A stretch of DNA of 34,842 bases from an uncultured Collinsella sp. (GTDB taxonomy: Bacteria > Actinomycetota > Coriobacteriia > Coriobacteriales > Coriobacteriaceae). The stretch lies in contig UQZU01000023.1 of assembly GCA_900545665.1 (NCBI GenBank), positions 1 to 34,842 on the forward strand. Reading direction: 5' to 3'. The position numbers and the translations under genes were made by a program. The stretch's first letter is position 1. Every line of letters starts with the position of its first letter. The notes under the pieces are model-generated. The model saw only the letters and a program-made list of their open reading frames with translations, ran no database searches and was not told the origin of the DNA. This document shows positions 9,301 through 17,140 of this stretch, in pieces.

Positions 9301-12300
9301 AGTGCGGACAACGGCTACGCCGAGCAGAAGCAAACGAAGGAGGGCCTCAAGGACGGAGAGCACGAAAAGATTAACTTCTCGAAGCTCACCTTTAACAAGC
9401 CGGGCACGTATAAGTTTGCTATTAACGAGCTGGCCCCGAACGGCGGCCTTGGCGAGTGGACGTATGACGCGCACACCTACGCCCTGACCGTTACCGTAAC
9501 CGATGAGGGCGGCAAGCTTGTGGCGCGTGCCGATGGCACGACCGGCTCGGAAGGCCTCATCTTCACCAATAGGTATCGCACCTCGACGAGTTACGAGCTC
9601 CAGGGCGGCCTAGAGCTCGTCAAGACGCTCAGCGGCCACGATCTGCATGCCGGCATGTTTGGCTTTACGGTGACAGGTAAAGATAAAGACGACGCCGCAA
9701 CCGACAAGCTCAACAAGCTGCTGCGCGCAGATGATGGCAAGCTCACCGTGACAAACGATGAGCCGCAGGCCGATGGCACGTCCCATACCGGCATTTTGGG
9801 TGGCCTGACCTTTGCGACGGAAGATGCGGATAAGACGTTCACCTACAAGGTTGTCGAGAATAGGGACAACAAGGGTGGCTATCAATACGACTCCACCTAT
9901 TGGATGGTTGAGATCGCGGTTAAGAAGCGTGGTGACGGTTCGCTCTATACCGTGACTACGGTCAAGCACTATGACGCCAACGAAGTTGAAGAGCCCCGCG
10001 ATACGAAGACCTTTAGCTCCGAGAACGGTGTTGCCAAGGCTCAGGTGTTCTTTACCAACAGCTACGCTGCGACCGGAACATTCGACGGTCTTACTGCCGA
10101 GAAGGTAATGGATTCCGGCGACAAGATCGAGGCTGGCCAGTATACGTTTGACCTGTATGCCGAGAAGGCCGATGGCTCGCTCGAAAAGATGGATGAGGGC
10201 ACGACTCAGGCGGCCAAGAACGGTACCGCTACGGTCGACTTTGGTAAGGTTAACTTTAAGCTTGGCGATGCTACCAGCGGAACTCATGAGCAGACGATTG
10301 ACCTTGCCGGCGCCGTCAACGATGGCGTTGCCACCAAGCGCCACAATGCCGACCACACCACCACCTACAGCTTTAACCTGGTGGCAAAGGAGCGCTTGGC
10401 CAACCTGCCCGAGGGCGTGCGTCCCGTGGACACGTCCGCGACGTGCCGGGTGCTGCTCGAGGTGACCGACAACAACGATGGCACGCTGACGCCCAGGGTG
10501 ACCTATCGCGACGGTACCGAGAACGGCAAGATCGTTTTCCACAATACGCGCGATAAGGTCAAGACGATCGGCACGGTCGCGAAGCCCGATGTGGACATCG
10601 ACGGGCAGTTGCTCTCCGTGGGCGACTCCTACGTCTACACCATCAACTGGGCCAATACCGAAGCCGATGCCTTCGTGACCGTGAACGACGAGCTTCCCAC
10701 AGGCGTCGTGTTCGAGGCCTTTGAGGGCGAGTATGCCGATAAGGGCGCCGCGAGCGGCCAGTCGCTTACTTGGAACCTGGGTAAGCAACCCGCGGGCAGC
10801 CACGGTTCGGTGCGCGTGCGCGTCAAGATTACCGAGGACGCTGTGAAGGACGCCCAAAGCGCTGTCGACACCATCAATAACACTGCCACCGTTACGATCG
10901 GCAACAAGAGCTATACCGGCACCACGACCAACTACGTGCCCAAGAAGTCCGAGAGCGATGCCCAGGATTCGACGGGGTCGGGTGTGGCGCTGGGCGACGA
11001 ACTCACCTACACCATCGGCTACAAGAACACCGAGGGCGCGTCTGCCACGGTGACGATCACCGATGCCGTTCCCGCGGGAACCGAGTTCGTGGAGTTCGCC
11101 GGCGAGCATAAGGATGCCGGCTCCAAGGACAATGACGGCAAGCTCACCTGGACGCTGGCGGACGTTCCCGCCGGCGAGGAGGGCACGGTTCAGTTTAAGG
11201 TCCGTGTGACCGAGGACGCGTTTAAGAGCGGTGGCGCTTCGGGCGACATCTCCAACCAGGCGTCGGTGACGGTCGGCAACAAGCCTGCCGTCAAGACCAA
11301 CACCACTACCGATCAGGTTTCTGACGGGCGCCTGACGTTGAGCAAGACGGTCACGGCCGCCGAAGGCATCACCGCGCCCAACAAGGCATTTACCTTTAAG
11401 GTGCTGCTCTACCAGGCCGATGGCACAACGCCTCTGGCCGGCACCTTTGCGTTCGCTGGTCGCCCCAGCGGCACCAATGGCACTTATGTAAGCGGACAGA
11501 TCAAGAGCGGTGACACCATCGCGCTTAAGGCCAGCGGCTCTGTCACGGTTACCTTGCCCACGGGTACGCACTACGAGGTGCAGGAGCTCGACTCCAAGGG
11601 TGAGCTCATGACGAGCGAGGACGGCTTTGCGGTTGCCGATAAGGCGAACCCCCAGAAGGGTACCGTCGGACAGGCGACGCAGGTGGGCTTCACCAACGTC
11701 TACAGCGTGGAGTCCACGAAGGTGGAAAACGCCTTTAAGGTGCAAAAGAAGATCTCCGGACGCAACTGGACGACATCGGATGTCTTTACCATGACGCTGG
11801 CTGCCCAGGGCGAGGCGCCCATGCCCAAGGGCGCCAAGGAGGGCGTGTCGACGATTGAGTTGCACAAGGATGCCCAGGTCGGCAACTTCGGTGCTATCGA
11901 GTACACCAAGCCCGGTACCTATACCTATATGATTACCGAGCAGTCGGGTGACGAGGCGGCACTCACGTTCTCGAAGGCCACCTATCGTGCCACCGTCACG
12001 GTGACCGACAACGGCGCCGGCAAGCTGTCTGCCAAGACCAAGATTGCACAGCTGACTGACGATGCGGGCGACGCTGCTGAGCGCACGGTCGAGGCGGCGG
12101 TCTTTACCAACACCGCCAAGACCGGCAGCCTCACCGTCAAGAAGACGGTCGTCGGCGGCGACAGCCAGCGCGAGTTCGGCTTTGTGGTCACGCTGACCGA
12201 CGGGGACGGCGAGCCCGTCTCCGGCACCTTCGGCAAGGGCGAGCACGCCGTGACGTTCACGGACGGCAAGGCGACCTTCACGCTCAAGGACGGCGGGGAG

Positions 12301-15300
12301 AAGACCATCGCCGGCCTGCCCGTGGGCGCGCACTACACCGTGACCGAGGACGCCGCCGAGGGCTACACGACCACGGTCAACGGGGCTGACGGCTCCAAGG
12401 CCGAAGGCGCCGTGACCGAGGACGGCGCGACCGTCGCATTCACCAACACCGTGAAGACGGGCGAACTTGACGTCTCCAAGACCGTCGTGGCGCGCGAGGG
12501 CCTGGCGGTCGACGCGGACAAGATATTTAAGTTTGTGGTCGAGGCCACCGATGCCGCGGGCCACGGCGTGTCCGGCGCCTACGGTGACGCGACGTTCAAG
12601 GACGGCAAGGCGACCCTCAAGCTCAAAGATGGCCAGACGGCGAGGATCACGGGGCTGCCCGCGGGAACTGCCTACACGGTGACCGAACGTGCCGCCGAGG
12701 GCTACAAGGCCGCGGTGAACGGAGCCGAGGTATCCAAGGCCGATGGCTCCATCGCGGCAGACCAGGTCTCCTCCGCCGCCTTCACCAACACCTTCGACCC
12801 CGCCCCCGCCACGGCGTCCGTCCCCGAGCTCACCAAGGTGCTCGCGGGCGGCCGCAAGCCCGGCCTCCAGGAGGGGGAGTTCGCCTTTGAGCTCTCCCTA
12901 GCCGACGGCGCGGGCAATGTGCTCGAGGGCTACCCGATCGAGGCGAAGAATGACAAGGACGGCAAGGTTTCCTTTGGCGAGCTCAGCTTCGCCAATCCGG
13001 GTACCTACCACGCGATCGTGACCGAGAAGGCAAGCGGCGATGTCCTGATTGAGGACGATGCGCACGCCTACACCTTCGACGTCACGGTGACTCAGGCCGG
13101 TGCCGGCCTTAAGGCCGAGATCTCCAACGAGCGGGGCAAGAAGACTTTCACCAACACCTTCACGCCGCACGGCAACACCAAGACCGTCACCAAGGCGGAC
13201 GCCTCGGGTGCCAAGGTCGATGTGGATGGCAAACCGGTGGGCGTGGGCGATGCCCTCACCTATACCATTGGCTGGGCCAACAACAGCGTCGACGACAGGG
13301 GCGCCGCGCAGGCGGCCGACGTGACGGTGACCGATGTCCTGCCCAAGGGCGTTAACTATGTTGAGGGCTCTGCCGACGGCGCCGCCTACGATGCCGCGAC
13401 GCGCACTCTTACCTGGTCGCTCGGCGAGCAGGCTGCGGGCGCCACGGGCACGCTCAGCTTCGACGTGAAGGTCTCCGCCGATGCCGCCGTGGTCGACGAC
13501 ATCGCCAATACCGCAACGGTCAAGGTGGGCGAGAACGAGTCGCAGACCAACACGACCCATAACAACGTGTCCCGCAAGGGCAGCCTCACCGTCAAGAAGA
13601 CGGTCGTCGGCGGCGACAGCCAGCGCGAGTTCGGCTTTGTGGTCACGCTGACCGACGGGGACGGCGAGCCCGTCTCCGGCACCTTCGGCAAGGGCGAGCA
13701 CGCCGTGACGTTCACGGACGGCAAGGCGACCTTCACGCTCAAGGACGGCGGGGAGAAGACCATCGCCGGCCTGCCCGTGGGCGCGCGCTACACCGTGACC
13801 GAGGACGCCGCCGAGGGCTACACGACCACGGTCAACGGGGCCGACGGCTCCAAGGCCGAAGGCGCCGTGACCGAGGACGGCGCGACCGTCGCGTTCACCA
13901 ACACGTACGGAACGGTCACCGAGGGCAGAGACGTCTCCACCGCGGGGCTCTTCACCAAGGCGCTCAAGGGCCGCGACTGGGCTGAGGGCGATAGCTTCCA
14001 GTTCACGCTTACGGGCGAGGGCGGCGCCCCCATGCCCGAGGGCTCTGCCGACGGCTCCAAGACCGTCAGCGTGACGGCCGCCGCCGGCACCAAGGCGGGC
14101 GATAGGGTCGCCTTCGACTTCGGAGCCATCCGCTGCACGCTTAACGACATCAAGGACGCCGGGTTCGCCGAGGTCGGCGGCAAGCGCGTGCGCGCCAAGA
14201 CCTTCACCTACACGGTGCGCGAGGCCAGGCCCGATGACGGCTCCGCCATCGCCGGTGTGGCCTACGACGGCCACGTCGCCACGATGACGGTGACCGTGGC
14301 CGACGACGGCTCCGGCAACCTCACGGCCACGACGCCCGCGATCGCGCAGGCGAGCGGCGGCGACTTCGTCAACACCTACACGACCGAGCTCGACTACTCG
14401 GCCCGTGCGGGCGTGCGCCTGTCCAAGACGCTCTCCGGCCGCGCCATGGAGGCGGGGCAGTTCGCCTTCACCGTGACCGCGGACGCCGAGACGGCCGCCA
14501 AGCTCGGCCTCAAGACCGACAAGGATGCCTACGCCGTGGCCGCTGCCGATGACGGAGAGGCCGACCTGATCGACCTCGTCGGCGGTGCTGCGGGCAGCGA
14601 TGCGAAGTTCACCGACGCCGACGCGGGCAAGACCTACAGCTTCACCGTCACCGAGACCAAACTCGGCGGCGAGGGCTACGCCAACGACACCGCGCCGCGC
14701 ACGGTGACCATCGCGCCCGCCTACGATGCCGCGACGGGCAAGCTCACGGTCACGACCACAGTTGCCAAGGACGGTGTCGAGGTCGCCCGCAGCGAGGTCT
14801 CCACGGCAGATGACGTCACGGCGACGCCTGCGCCCGTGACGGTCGCGTTCGAGAACTCCTACGAGGCCACCGGAACGCTCGGCGGCGAGGGCAACGTGGC
14901 AATTAATGCCACCAAGACGCTGGCGGGCCGCGCCGCGGCGGCGGGCGAGTTCTCGTTCTCCGTCCGCGATGCCCAGGGTAACGTGGTCGCGACTGCGACC
15001 AACCAGGCCTCCGGCGACGGCGAGGCCGCGGGACTTGCGTTCTCGCCCATTGCCTACACCACCGACGCTCTCGAGCGGATGGTGGCGGGCGGCATCGCCA
15101 CCAGGGCCGCCGACGGCTCATGGGTCATTCCCTATACCGTATCCGAGGACGGCACGGACCGGCTGCCCGCGGGCGTGACGGCGACCGCCTCGAGCTTCGA
15201 CATCACGGTCAAGGTGACCGATAACGGCAAGGGCGGGCTGGACACTGCCGTGGTCTATCCCGAGGGCTCCGACGGCACGCTGTCGTTCGTGAACGGCTAT

Positions 15301-16734
15301 AGCGCCGACGAGGCGACGGTCGACCTCGCGGGCACCAAGACGCTGGCGCTTAGCCAGGCCGGACTCGGCCTGGCGCAGGTCGACATCGCGGGCAAGTACA
15401 CCTTTAAGATTGAGCCGCTGGACGGCGCGCCCGCACCGGTTGACGCTTCGGGCAAGACAGTGACTGAGGCGACCAACGACGCCGCCGGCAACGTCGAGCT
15501 GGGCCACATCACGTTTAAGCAGCCGAGCGACCTCGACGACGCCGAGATTGACGGCGACGGCCTGCGCACCAAGACGTTCGCCTATCGGGTGAGCGAGTCC
15601 GGCTCGGTCGACGGCGTGGTCAATGACGCGACGGCGATCAGGACCTTCACGGTCAAGGTGGTCGAGAACGCCAACGCGGGCACGCTCGCCGCGGAGGTCC
15701 TGCCCGCAGAAGGCACGCCCGAGGGCAAGGGCGCGTTCGAGTTCACCAACACCTACGTCGTGAACCCGACGCCGAGCTCCGTCACCGACCAGATCAAGGT
15801 GAGCAAGAAGCTTAAGGGCCGTGACCTGGCCGAGGGCGAGTTCGAGTTCCAACTGGTCGAGATTGCCGCCGACGGCAGCGAGAGCGTTGCGGCGACGGGC
15901 AAGAACGCCGCCGACGGCACGGTCGCGCTCAGCCCCGTCACCTACACCGCGCCTGGCACGCACAGCTACGAGCTGCGCGAGGTCGCCGGCACGGCGGGCG
16001 GCGTGACGTACGACAAGACGACGTACCGCGTGCGCACGACGGTCACCGATGCCGGTAACGGCACGCTCGCCGTCAAGCACGAGCTCATGGATGCCGAGGG
16101 CAATGCCGCGAACGACACCTCGGTGACCTTCACCAACGGCTACAAGGCCGCACCCGTCACCCTCAAGCTGGGCGCCGCCAAGGTGCTCAAGGGCGCCGAG
16201 CTCAAGGCGGGCCAGTTTAGCTTTGAGCTCAAGAGCCGGGACGGCAAGGTCATGTCGACCGCCAAGAACGCCGCGGACGGCAGCGTCACGTTCGATGCGC
16301 TGACGTTCAAGCAGGCCGGCACCTACACCTTCACGGTGAGCGAGGTCGACGACGGCCAGGCGCACGTGACCTACGACAAGGCGGTGCACAAGATCGTCGT
16401 CACGGTGAGCGACGAGGCGGCCGACGGCACCAAGACGGGCTACCTGTCGGCGAAGGTCTCCTACGAGGGCGACGCCAACGTGCCGCCAGTCTTTACCAAC
16501 AGCTACGCCGAGGAGCCCGGGACCCCCGGCACCCCCGAGAACCCCGGCACGCCGGGCGGCGGCTCGGACGGCGGTTCCGATAGCGGTTCCGGCGGCAGGT
16601 CTGGCGATGGCTCCAAGGGCGGTATGCCCGACACCGGCGACCGCAGCCTGCCGGTTGAGGCGCTCGGCGCCATGGCCGGCATCGGCGCGCTGGCCGTCGC
16701 GGGCGGCGCGGTCCTGTACCGTAGGCGCCGCTAG
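3319..16734 (+). CDS. giant sortase-anchored adhesin/pilin-like protein (4471 aa)
   Basis: Signal peptide at residues 1-47 (cleavage after ASA). A fibro-slime domain follows (about 130-400), with the hallmark GDDDVWVYIDG near residue 298. Next are two SpaA/Cna-B-like domains (nt 4540-4850, 5390-5730), then about 20 modules to nt 16500. Most are Spy0128-type pilin domains that start with a Lys in a VxKxLxGR-like strand, carry YTxxE, and end FTNxY: the Lys/Glu/Asn pattern of intramolecular isopeptide bonds. Three DUF11-like domains are interspersed (nt 10567-10935, 10966-11300, 13170-13570). The C-terminus is a Pro/Gly/Ser wall spacer, M4436-P-D-T-G4440, a hydrophobic helix and RRRR. MPDTG is an unusual sorting motif with Met instead of Leu. 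ATG3319 has GGGGAGGG 5 nt upstream. It stands alone as a transcription unit. The role is inferred as adhesion or a long surface stalk; the ligand is unknown. Confidence 0.93.
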   Translation: MNRACARAREMLKPFGKKTNTAKRVLRVLAVPLAACALLFGATSASADQTVPFSNHIVKTVNPTGTTVNLFDYWVVDGANDKSVNINNNNGNNDTGINKNHQLKFNGGGGTGINKWTGRSGIDGFGRLPFVKNTLVNGYPEIKADTYASYGTKGDCTDESLAYLFNNDSQANGKQNGKAVYNNVKGLFRLKDGYYVYDSYGSKGNYAVYNPTTNSFNVYDKAGVYKGGVSDANLGQFFPFDSADKVFDEKGNSLSPKQIIDGSTNLNHHFGMSVTTEFVQPASGKTTGNKDMIFEFSGDDDVWVYIDGVLVGDLGGIHEKATLKINFATGGVHVGHVDNANDPEKTIQDTTIKAMFQAAGADTSNRRFSGNTFLDSSKHTLSFFYLERGAGASNMSLKFNLTTLPSSEVAKVDQNGEAVQGAEFALYQSDANWNAQDEAIAQGTTDANGQLVLLKPDRSVLSFDNQHAEGHDYFVLKEVGLPAGYRSSLTSSTTATPGELHLQYKKAASGTGGVVVAPQTTVTTADGKLWTGSRMWLNGGYLAAKETISLNKETKDNKGNAISSGTTFAVVLKLTGASEDHTSEDAWTAVTGNPLNGYKLCSAHGIAGAVEAAKSADTSVFDVDTKGDYVVTVRSLPGDIEKYAAMMTDKSKAEYTVAVYHTTASSLAGATIDNTSMVQYQTINRQFSTVIHLTNVQNRLFVQKVDDLGKPVNGATFELYQAKDVTGDSPSTYAIKSGAEPYDTVKANGMTYPYDIEGAACFPLDSTKHAPLIKGTYYLRESKSPDGYEINNTITKVIVDDSGVYVDAGEENDGVRSMSGPGSLIASLAQFGSPDSIDNTLTHIKGKLQSATGADVKGNLTWGQTSTAKGVTPSLADDLMHMRYDKATQGTKTILRYVEDGGERDGQLATIFADTGINRMALYQDDDATNGTDLGTLQLNHLFTTATAVQYTDCRVAPLQVTKTVTADTGLTAPTKDANNEDLTFTFKFTLPESQKGYEAHVFDANGNSVGKSFTLMNGDTHSIKAGETIRVYGLKKGGSYSVSELTTKGEASSGNVLASIVNAVTGSADESVLPAGFSLVSRKAGGEEQSGIGNTIEGKIAALVDGEIPASNKLEFTNNYSASPVKLDAQNGLSAKKVLEGRDWADGDSFTVQLTPKDGAPMPDGAKSAMATVELTKKTPKATFGDITYNKPGTYTYTISEDIPGSNARADGISYSAAVYTATVKVDDNRAGALVVTSVEYQQVRDDAGVETKTDVADKVATFTNRYDTHEHSIIIHAQKNLTDNAGTFPLAQNAFDFKLEGVGGYADASAVFNLDTVDKNMAAPMPQGTEGNTATVGNNADGTVTWPAISYTAKADAGRAYVYRFTESLGSVAGMTYNYDGSVYYAVVRNAKKGAGIQTSIEYYKAAENNSVEQLGKNITPSFTNIYSVEPTSVTLQGQKTVSGRDWNQGESYAFDLAAATDDAGATGLGKTTKQAVTDGAVAIVVNKAVASTPESGRVASFSFGTEAAPTVTFNRAGTFSFNITEKAAQDGQAGMSMDKHTARATVVVTDLDESGNHTGMLRVSSVTYANTGASDADKVVTDKAAFTNAYHASGTFGGVTVSKILEGRASTAGQFTFAVTGLWYNGVQTSVDGSEANLSNKAAGAGVSGAVVSASGQEKLFARKLTEQDLGRTFAYRIHENQPTAAGYTYDTGYTGDAIVLVKVLARKNDPAKLYTVTTVLKGAGVTELLGDGADASALTDEKIVQLKQDSTTYVQQYDASEAGATTPAVSFVNRYEASLDYGAAGGLQIEKTLTYPKDATVFGSPKSTFRYIVKPADETSASKVGISTNGKVFETANVEADAPKTVSLIPAGGLTFTQDDADKTFTYTVSEIDDKATGYTYDKTVHTVKAVVADNGDGTLRVTTAVSKQVDGKDELEGQWIYPSGATSTGVATVKFKNTYTVTEAATYTPSVTKVVVGANAPDKFTFAMTAADDATKAAISGRLITGSSMSADNGYAEQKQTKEGLKDGEHEKINFSKLTFNKPGTYKFAINELAPNGGLGEWTYDAHTYALTVTVTDEGGKLVARADGTTGSEGLIFTNRYRTSTSYELQGGLELVKTLSGHDLHAGMFGFTVTGKDKDDAATDKLNKLLRADDGKLTVTNDEPQADGTSHTGILGGLTFATEDADKTFTYKVVENRDNKGGYQYDSTYWMVEIAVKKRGDGSLYTVTTVKHYDANEVEEPRDTKTFSSENGVAKAQVFFTNSYAATGTFDGLTAEKVMDSGDKIEAGQYTFDLYAEKADGSLEKMDEGTTQAAKNGTATVDFGKVNFKLGDATSGTHEQTIDLAGAVNDGVATKRHNADHTTTYSFNLVAKERLANLPEGVRPVDTSATCRVLLEVTDNNDGTLTPRVTYRDGTENGKIVFHNTRDKVKTIGTVAKPDVDIDGQLLSVGDSYVYTINWANTEADAFVTVNDELPTGVVFEAFEGEYADKGAASGQSLTWNLGKQPAGSHGSVRVRVKITEDAVKDAQSAVDTINNTATVTIGNKSYTGTTTNYVPKKSESDAQDSTGSGVALGDELTYTIGYKNTEGASATVTITDAVPAGTEFVEFAGEHKDAGSKDNDGKLTWTLADVPAGEEGTVQFKVRVTEDAFKSGGASGDISNQASVTVGNKPAVKTNTTTDQVSDGRLTLSKTVTAAEGITAPNKAFTFKVLLYQADGTTPLAGTFAFAGRPSGTNGTYVSGQIKSGDTIALKASGSVTVTLPTGTHYEVQELDSKGELMTSEDGFAVADKANPQKGTVGQATQVGFTNVYSVESTKVENAFKVQKKISGRNWTTSDVFTMTLAAQGEAPMPKGAKEGVSTIELHKDAQVGNFGAIEYTKPGTYTYMITEQSGDEAALTFSKATYRATVTVTDNGAGKLSAKTKIAQLTDDAGDAAERTVEAAVFTNTAKTGSLTVKKTVVGGDSQREFGFVVTLTDGDGEPVSGTFGKGEHAVTFTDGKATFTLKDGGEKTIAGLPVGAHYTVTEDAAEGYTTTVNGADGSKAEGAVTEDGATVAFTNTVKTGELDVSKTVVAREGLAVDADKIFKFVVEATDAAGHGVSGAYGDATFKDGKATLKLKDGQTARITGLPAGTAYTVTERAAEGYKAAVNGAEVSKADGSIAADQVSSAAFTNTFDPAPATASVPELTKVLAGGRKPGLQEGEFAFELSLADGAGNVLEGYPIEAKNDKDGKVSFGELSFANPGTYHAIVTEKASGDVLIEDDAHAYTFDVTVTQAGAGLKAEISNERGKKTFTNTFTPHGNTKTVTKADASGAKVDVDGKPVGVGDALTYTIGWANNSVDDRGAAQAADVTVTDVLPKGVNYVEGSADGAAYDAATRTLTWSLGEQAAGATGTLSFDVKVSADAAVVDDIANTATVKVGENESQTNTTHNNVSRKGSLTVKKTVVGGDSQREFGFVVTLTDGDGEPVSGTFGKGEHAVTFTDGKATFTLKDGGEKTIAGLPVGARYTVTEDAAEGYTTTVNGADGSKAEGAVTEDGATVAFTNTYGTVTEGRDVSTAGLFTKALKGRDWAEGDSFQFTLTGEGGAPMPEGSADGSKTVSVTAAAGTKAGDRVAFDFGAIRCTLNDIKDAGFAEVGGKRVRAKTFTYTVREARPDDGSAIAGVAYDGHVATMTVTVADDGSGNLTATTPAIAQASGGDFVNTYTTELDYSARAGVRLSKTLSGRAMEAGQFAFTVTADAETAAKLGLKTDKDAYAVAAADDGEADLIDLVGGAAGSDAKFTDADAGKTYSFTVTETKLGGEGYANDTAPRTVTIAPAYDAATGKLTVTTTVAKDGVEVARSEVSTADDVTATPAPVTVAFENSYEATGTLGGEGNVAINATKTLAGRAAAAGEFSFSVRDAQGNVVATATNQASGDGEAAGLAFSPIAYTTDALERMVAGGIATRAADGSWVIPYTVSEDGTDRLPAGVTATASSFDITVKVTDNGKGGLDTAVVYPEGSDGTLSFVNGYSADEATVDLAGTKTLALSQAGLGLAQVDIAGKYTFKIEPLDGAPAPVDASGKTVTEATNDAAGNVELGHITFKQPSDLDDAEIDGDGLRTKTFAYRVSESGSVDGVVNDATAIRTFTVKVVENANAGTLAAEVLPAEGTPEGKGAFEFTNTYVVNPTPSSVTDQIKVSKKLKGRDLAEGEFEFQLVEIAADGSESVAATGKNAADGTVALSPVTYTAPGTHSYELREVAGTAGGVTYDKTTYRVRTTVTDAGNGTLAVKHELMDAEGNAANDTSVTFTNGYKAAPVTLKLGAAKVLKGAELKAGQFSFELKSRDGKVMSTAKNAADGSVTFDALTFKQAGTYTFTVSEVDDGQAHVTYDKAVHKIVVTVSDEAADGTKTGYLSAKVSYEGDANVPPVFTNSYAEEPGTPGTPENPGTPGGGSDGGSDSGSGGRSGDGSKGGMPDTGDRSLPVEALGAMAGIGALAVAGGAVLYRRRR
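12124..12449 (+). repeat. 326-bp internal repeat, copy 1
   Basis: Encodes a Cna-B/DUF5979-like module (starts GSLTVKKTVVGG, ends FTNT). Identical to 13579-13904 except for three bases that I can find, only one of which changes an amino acid (His to Arg). The copies start 1455 bp apart. Confidence 0.95.
13579..13904 (+). repeat. 326-bp internal repeat, copy 2
   Basis: Second copy of the module at 12124-12449, in the same reading frame. Between the copies lie two other pilin-like modules and a DUF11-like module, so the repeat is not a simple adjacent duplication. Confidence 0.95.
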
Positions 16735-16746
16735 CGATGTGCACGA

Positions 16747-16779
16747 GTGGGGCGAATCCATCCGATGGGTTCGCCCCAC
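16747..16779 (+). terminator. hairpin after the giant adhesin gene
   Basis: GTGGGGCGAA (16747-16756) pairs perfectly with TTCGCCCCAC (16770-16779) across a 13-nt loop, starting 13 bp after the stop codon. There is no T-run, so termination may be inefficient or protein-assisted. Its 3' arm directly abuts the -35 box of the SRP RNA promoter. Confidence 0.55.
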
Positions 16780-16808
16780 TTGCCGTGGCGGGCGGGAGCA
16801 GGTAAGAT
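16780..16808 (+). promoter_or_regulatory. promoter of the SRP RNA gene
   Basis: TTGCCG (16780-16785), a 17-bp spacer and TAAGAT (16803-16808) give a well-formed sigma-70-type promoter. The RNA 5' end inferred from its closing stem (16816) lies 8 bp after the -10. TAAGAT is also the -10 of the flavodoxin promoter in this window. Confidence 0.75.
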
Positions 16809-16815
16809 ATATCGA

Positions 16816-16933
16816 GCGCCTAGCGCGTTCGATGGGTTCGGATGACGACATGTTCCGAATCTGGTCAGGTCCGGAAGGAAGCAGCCATAAGGAGCCTCTG
16901 TCGGGCATCCGAATCCATCGAGTGCGCAGGCGC
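16816..16933 (+). ncRNA. ffs: signal recognition particle RNA (small bacterial 4.5S type)
   Basis: The invariant SRP domain IV core is present: GTCAGGTCCGGAAGGAAGCA at about 16864-16883, with the GGAAG tetraloop side and the A-rich internal loop that bind Ffh. The flanks form one long rod: GCGCC at 16816-16820 pairs with GGCGC at 16929-16933, and GTTCGGATG pairs with CATCCGAAT. A T-run (16934-16938) follows at once and should terminate transcription. It lacks an Alu domain, so it is the short form. It works with Ffh and FtsY to deliver membrane and secreted proteins. Boundaries are inferred from the stem and T-run. Confidence 0.95.
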
Positions 16934-17054
16934 TTTTTGGTGCCGCGGCTACTCGCGAGTGCCGGCAGGGCGCTTGGTGTCTCGCTGGCGTTGTCTGGAG
17001 CGCGGCGGCTACGTGGTTCAAGAGACGGCGGCATTACCATCTGTTTTTTCAAGT

Positions 17055-17096
17055 AAAGAGGCCCGTTTTCCTGGGTTGGGGAAACGGGCCTCTTTT
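17055..17096. terminator. bidirectional rho-independent terminator
   Basis: GAGGCCCGTTTTCC (17058-17071) pairs with GGAAACGGGCCTC (ending 17092) with a small loop. It is followed by TTTTT on the plus strand and preceded by AAA on the same strand, giving a short U-run on the minus-strand transcript. It lies between ffs and the convergent coiled-coil gene and can serve both. The interval 16939-17054 shows nothing I can recognise. Confidence 0.85.
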
Positions 17097-17140
17097 TGTC
17101 TCTGGGCTTGTGGATTGGTGAAGGCAGAATGCTCTGTCGG

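Noticed and set aside
4903..9474. A 1523-codon open frame on the minus strand inside the giant adhesin gene
   Set aside because: It is antisense to a gene with clear domains. It has low-complexity, His/Arg/Gly-rich composition, no signal or domain I recognise, and such open antisense frames are common opposite GC-biased repetitive genes.
9610..12564. A 984-codon minus-strand frame, and similar ones at 12898-14274 and 15118-17052
   Set aside because: Same reasons; they mirror the repeated modules of the real gene, and the last one even crosses the SRP RNA gene.
16939..17054. A further small RNA or tRNA after ffs
   Set aside because: A GTTCAAG resembling a T arm is present, but no acceptor, D or anticodon stems can be formed around it.
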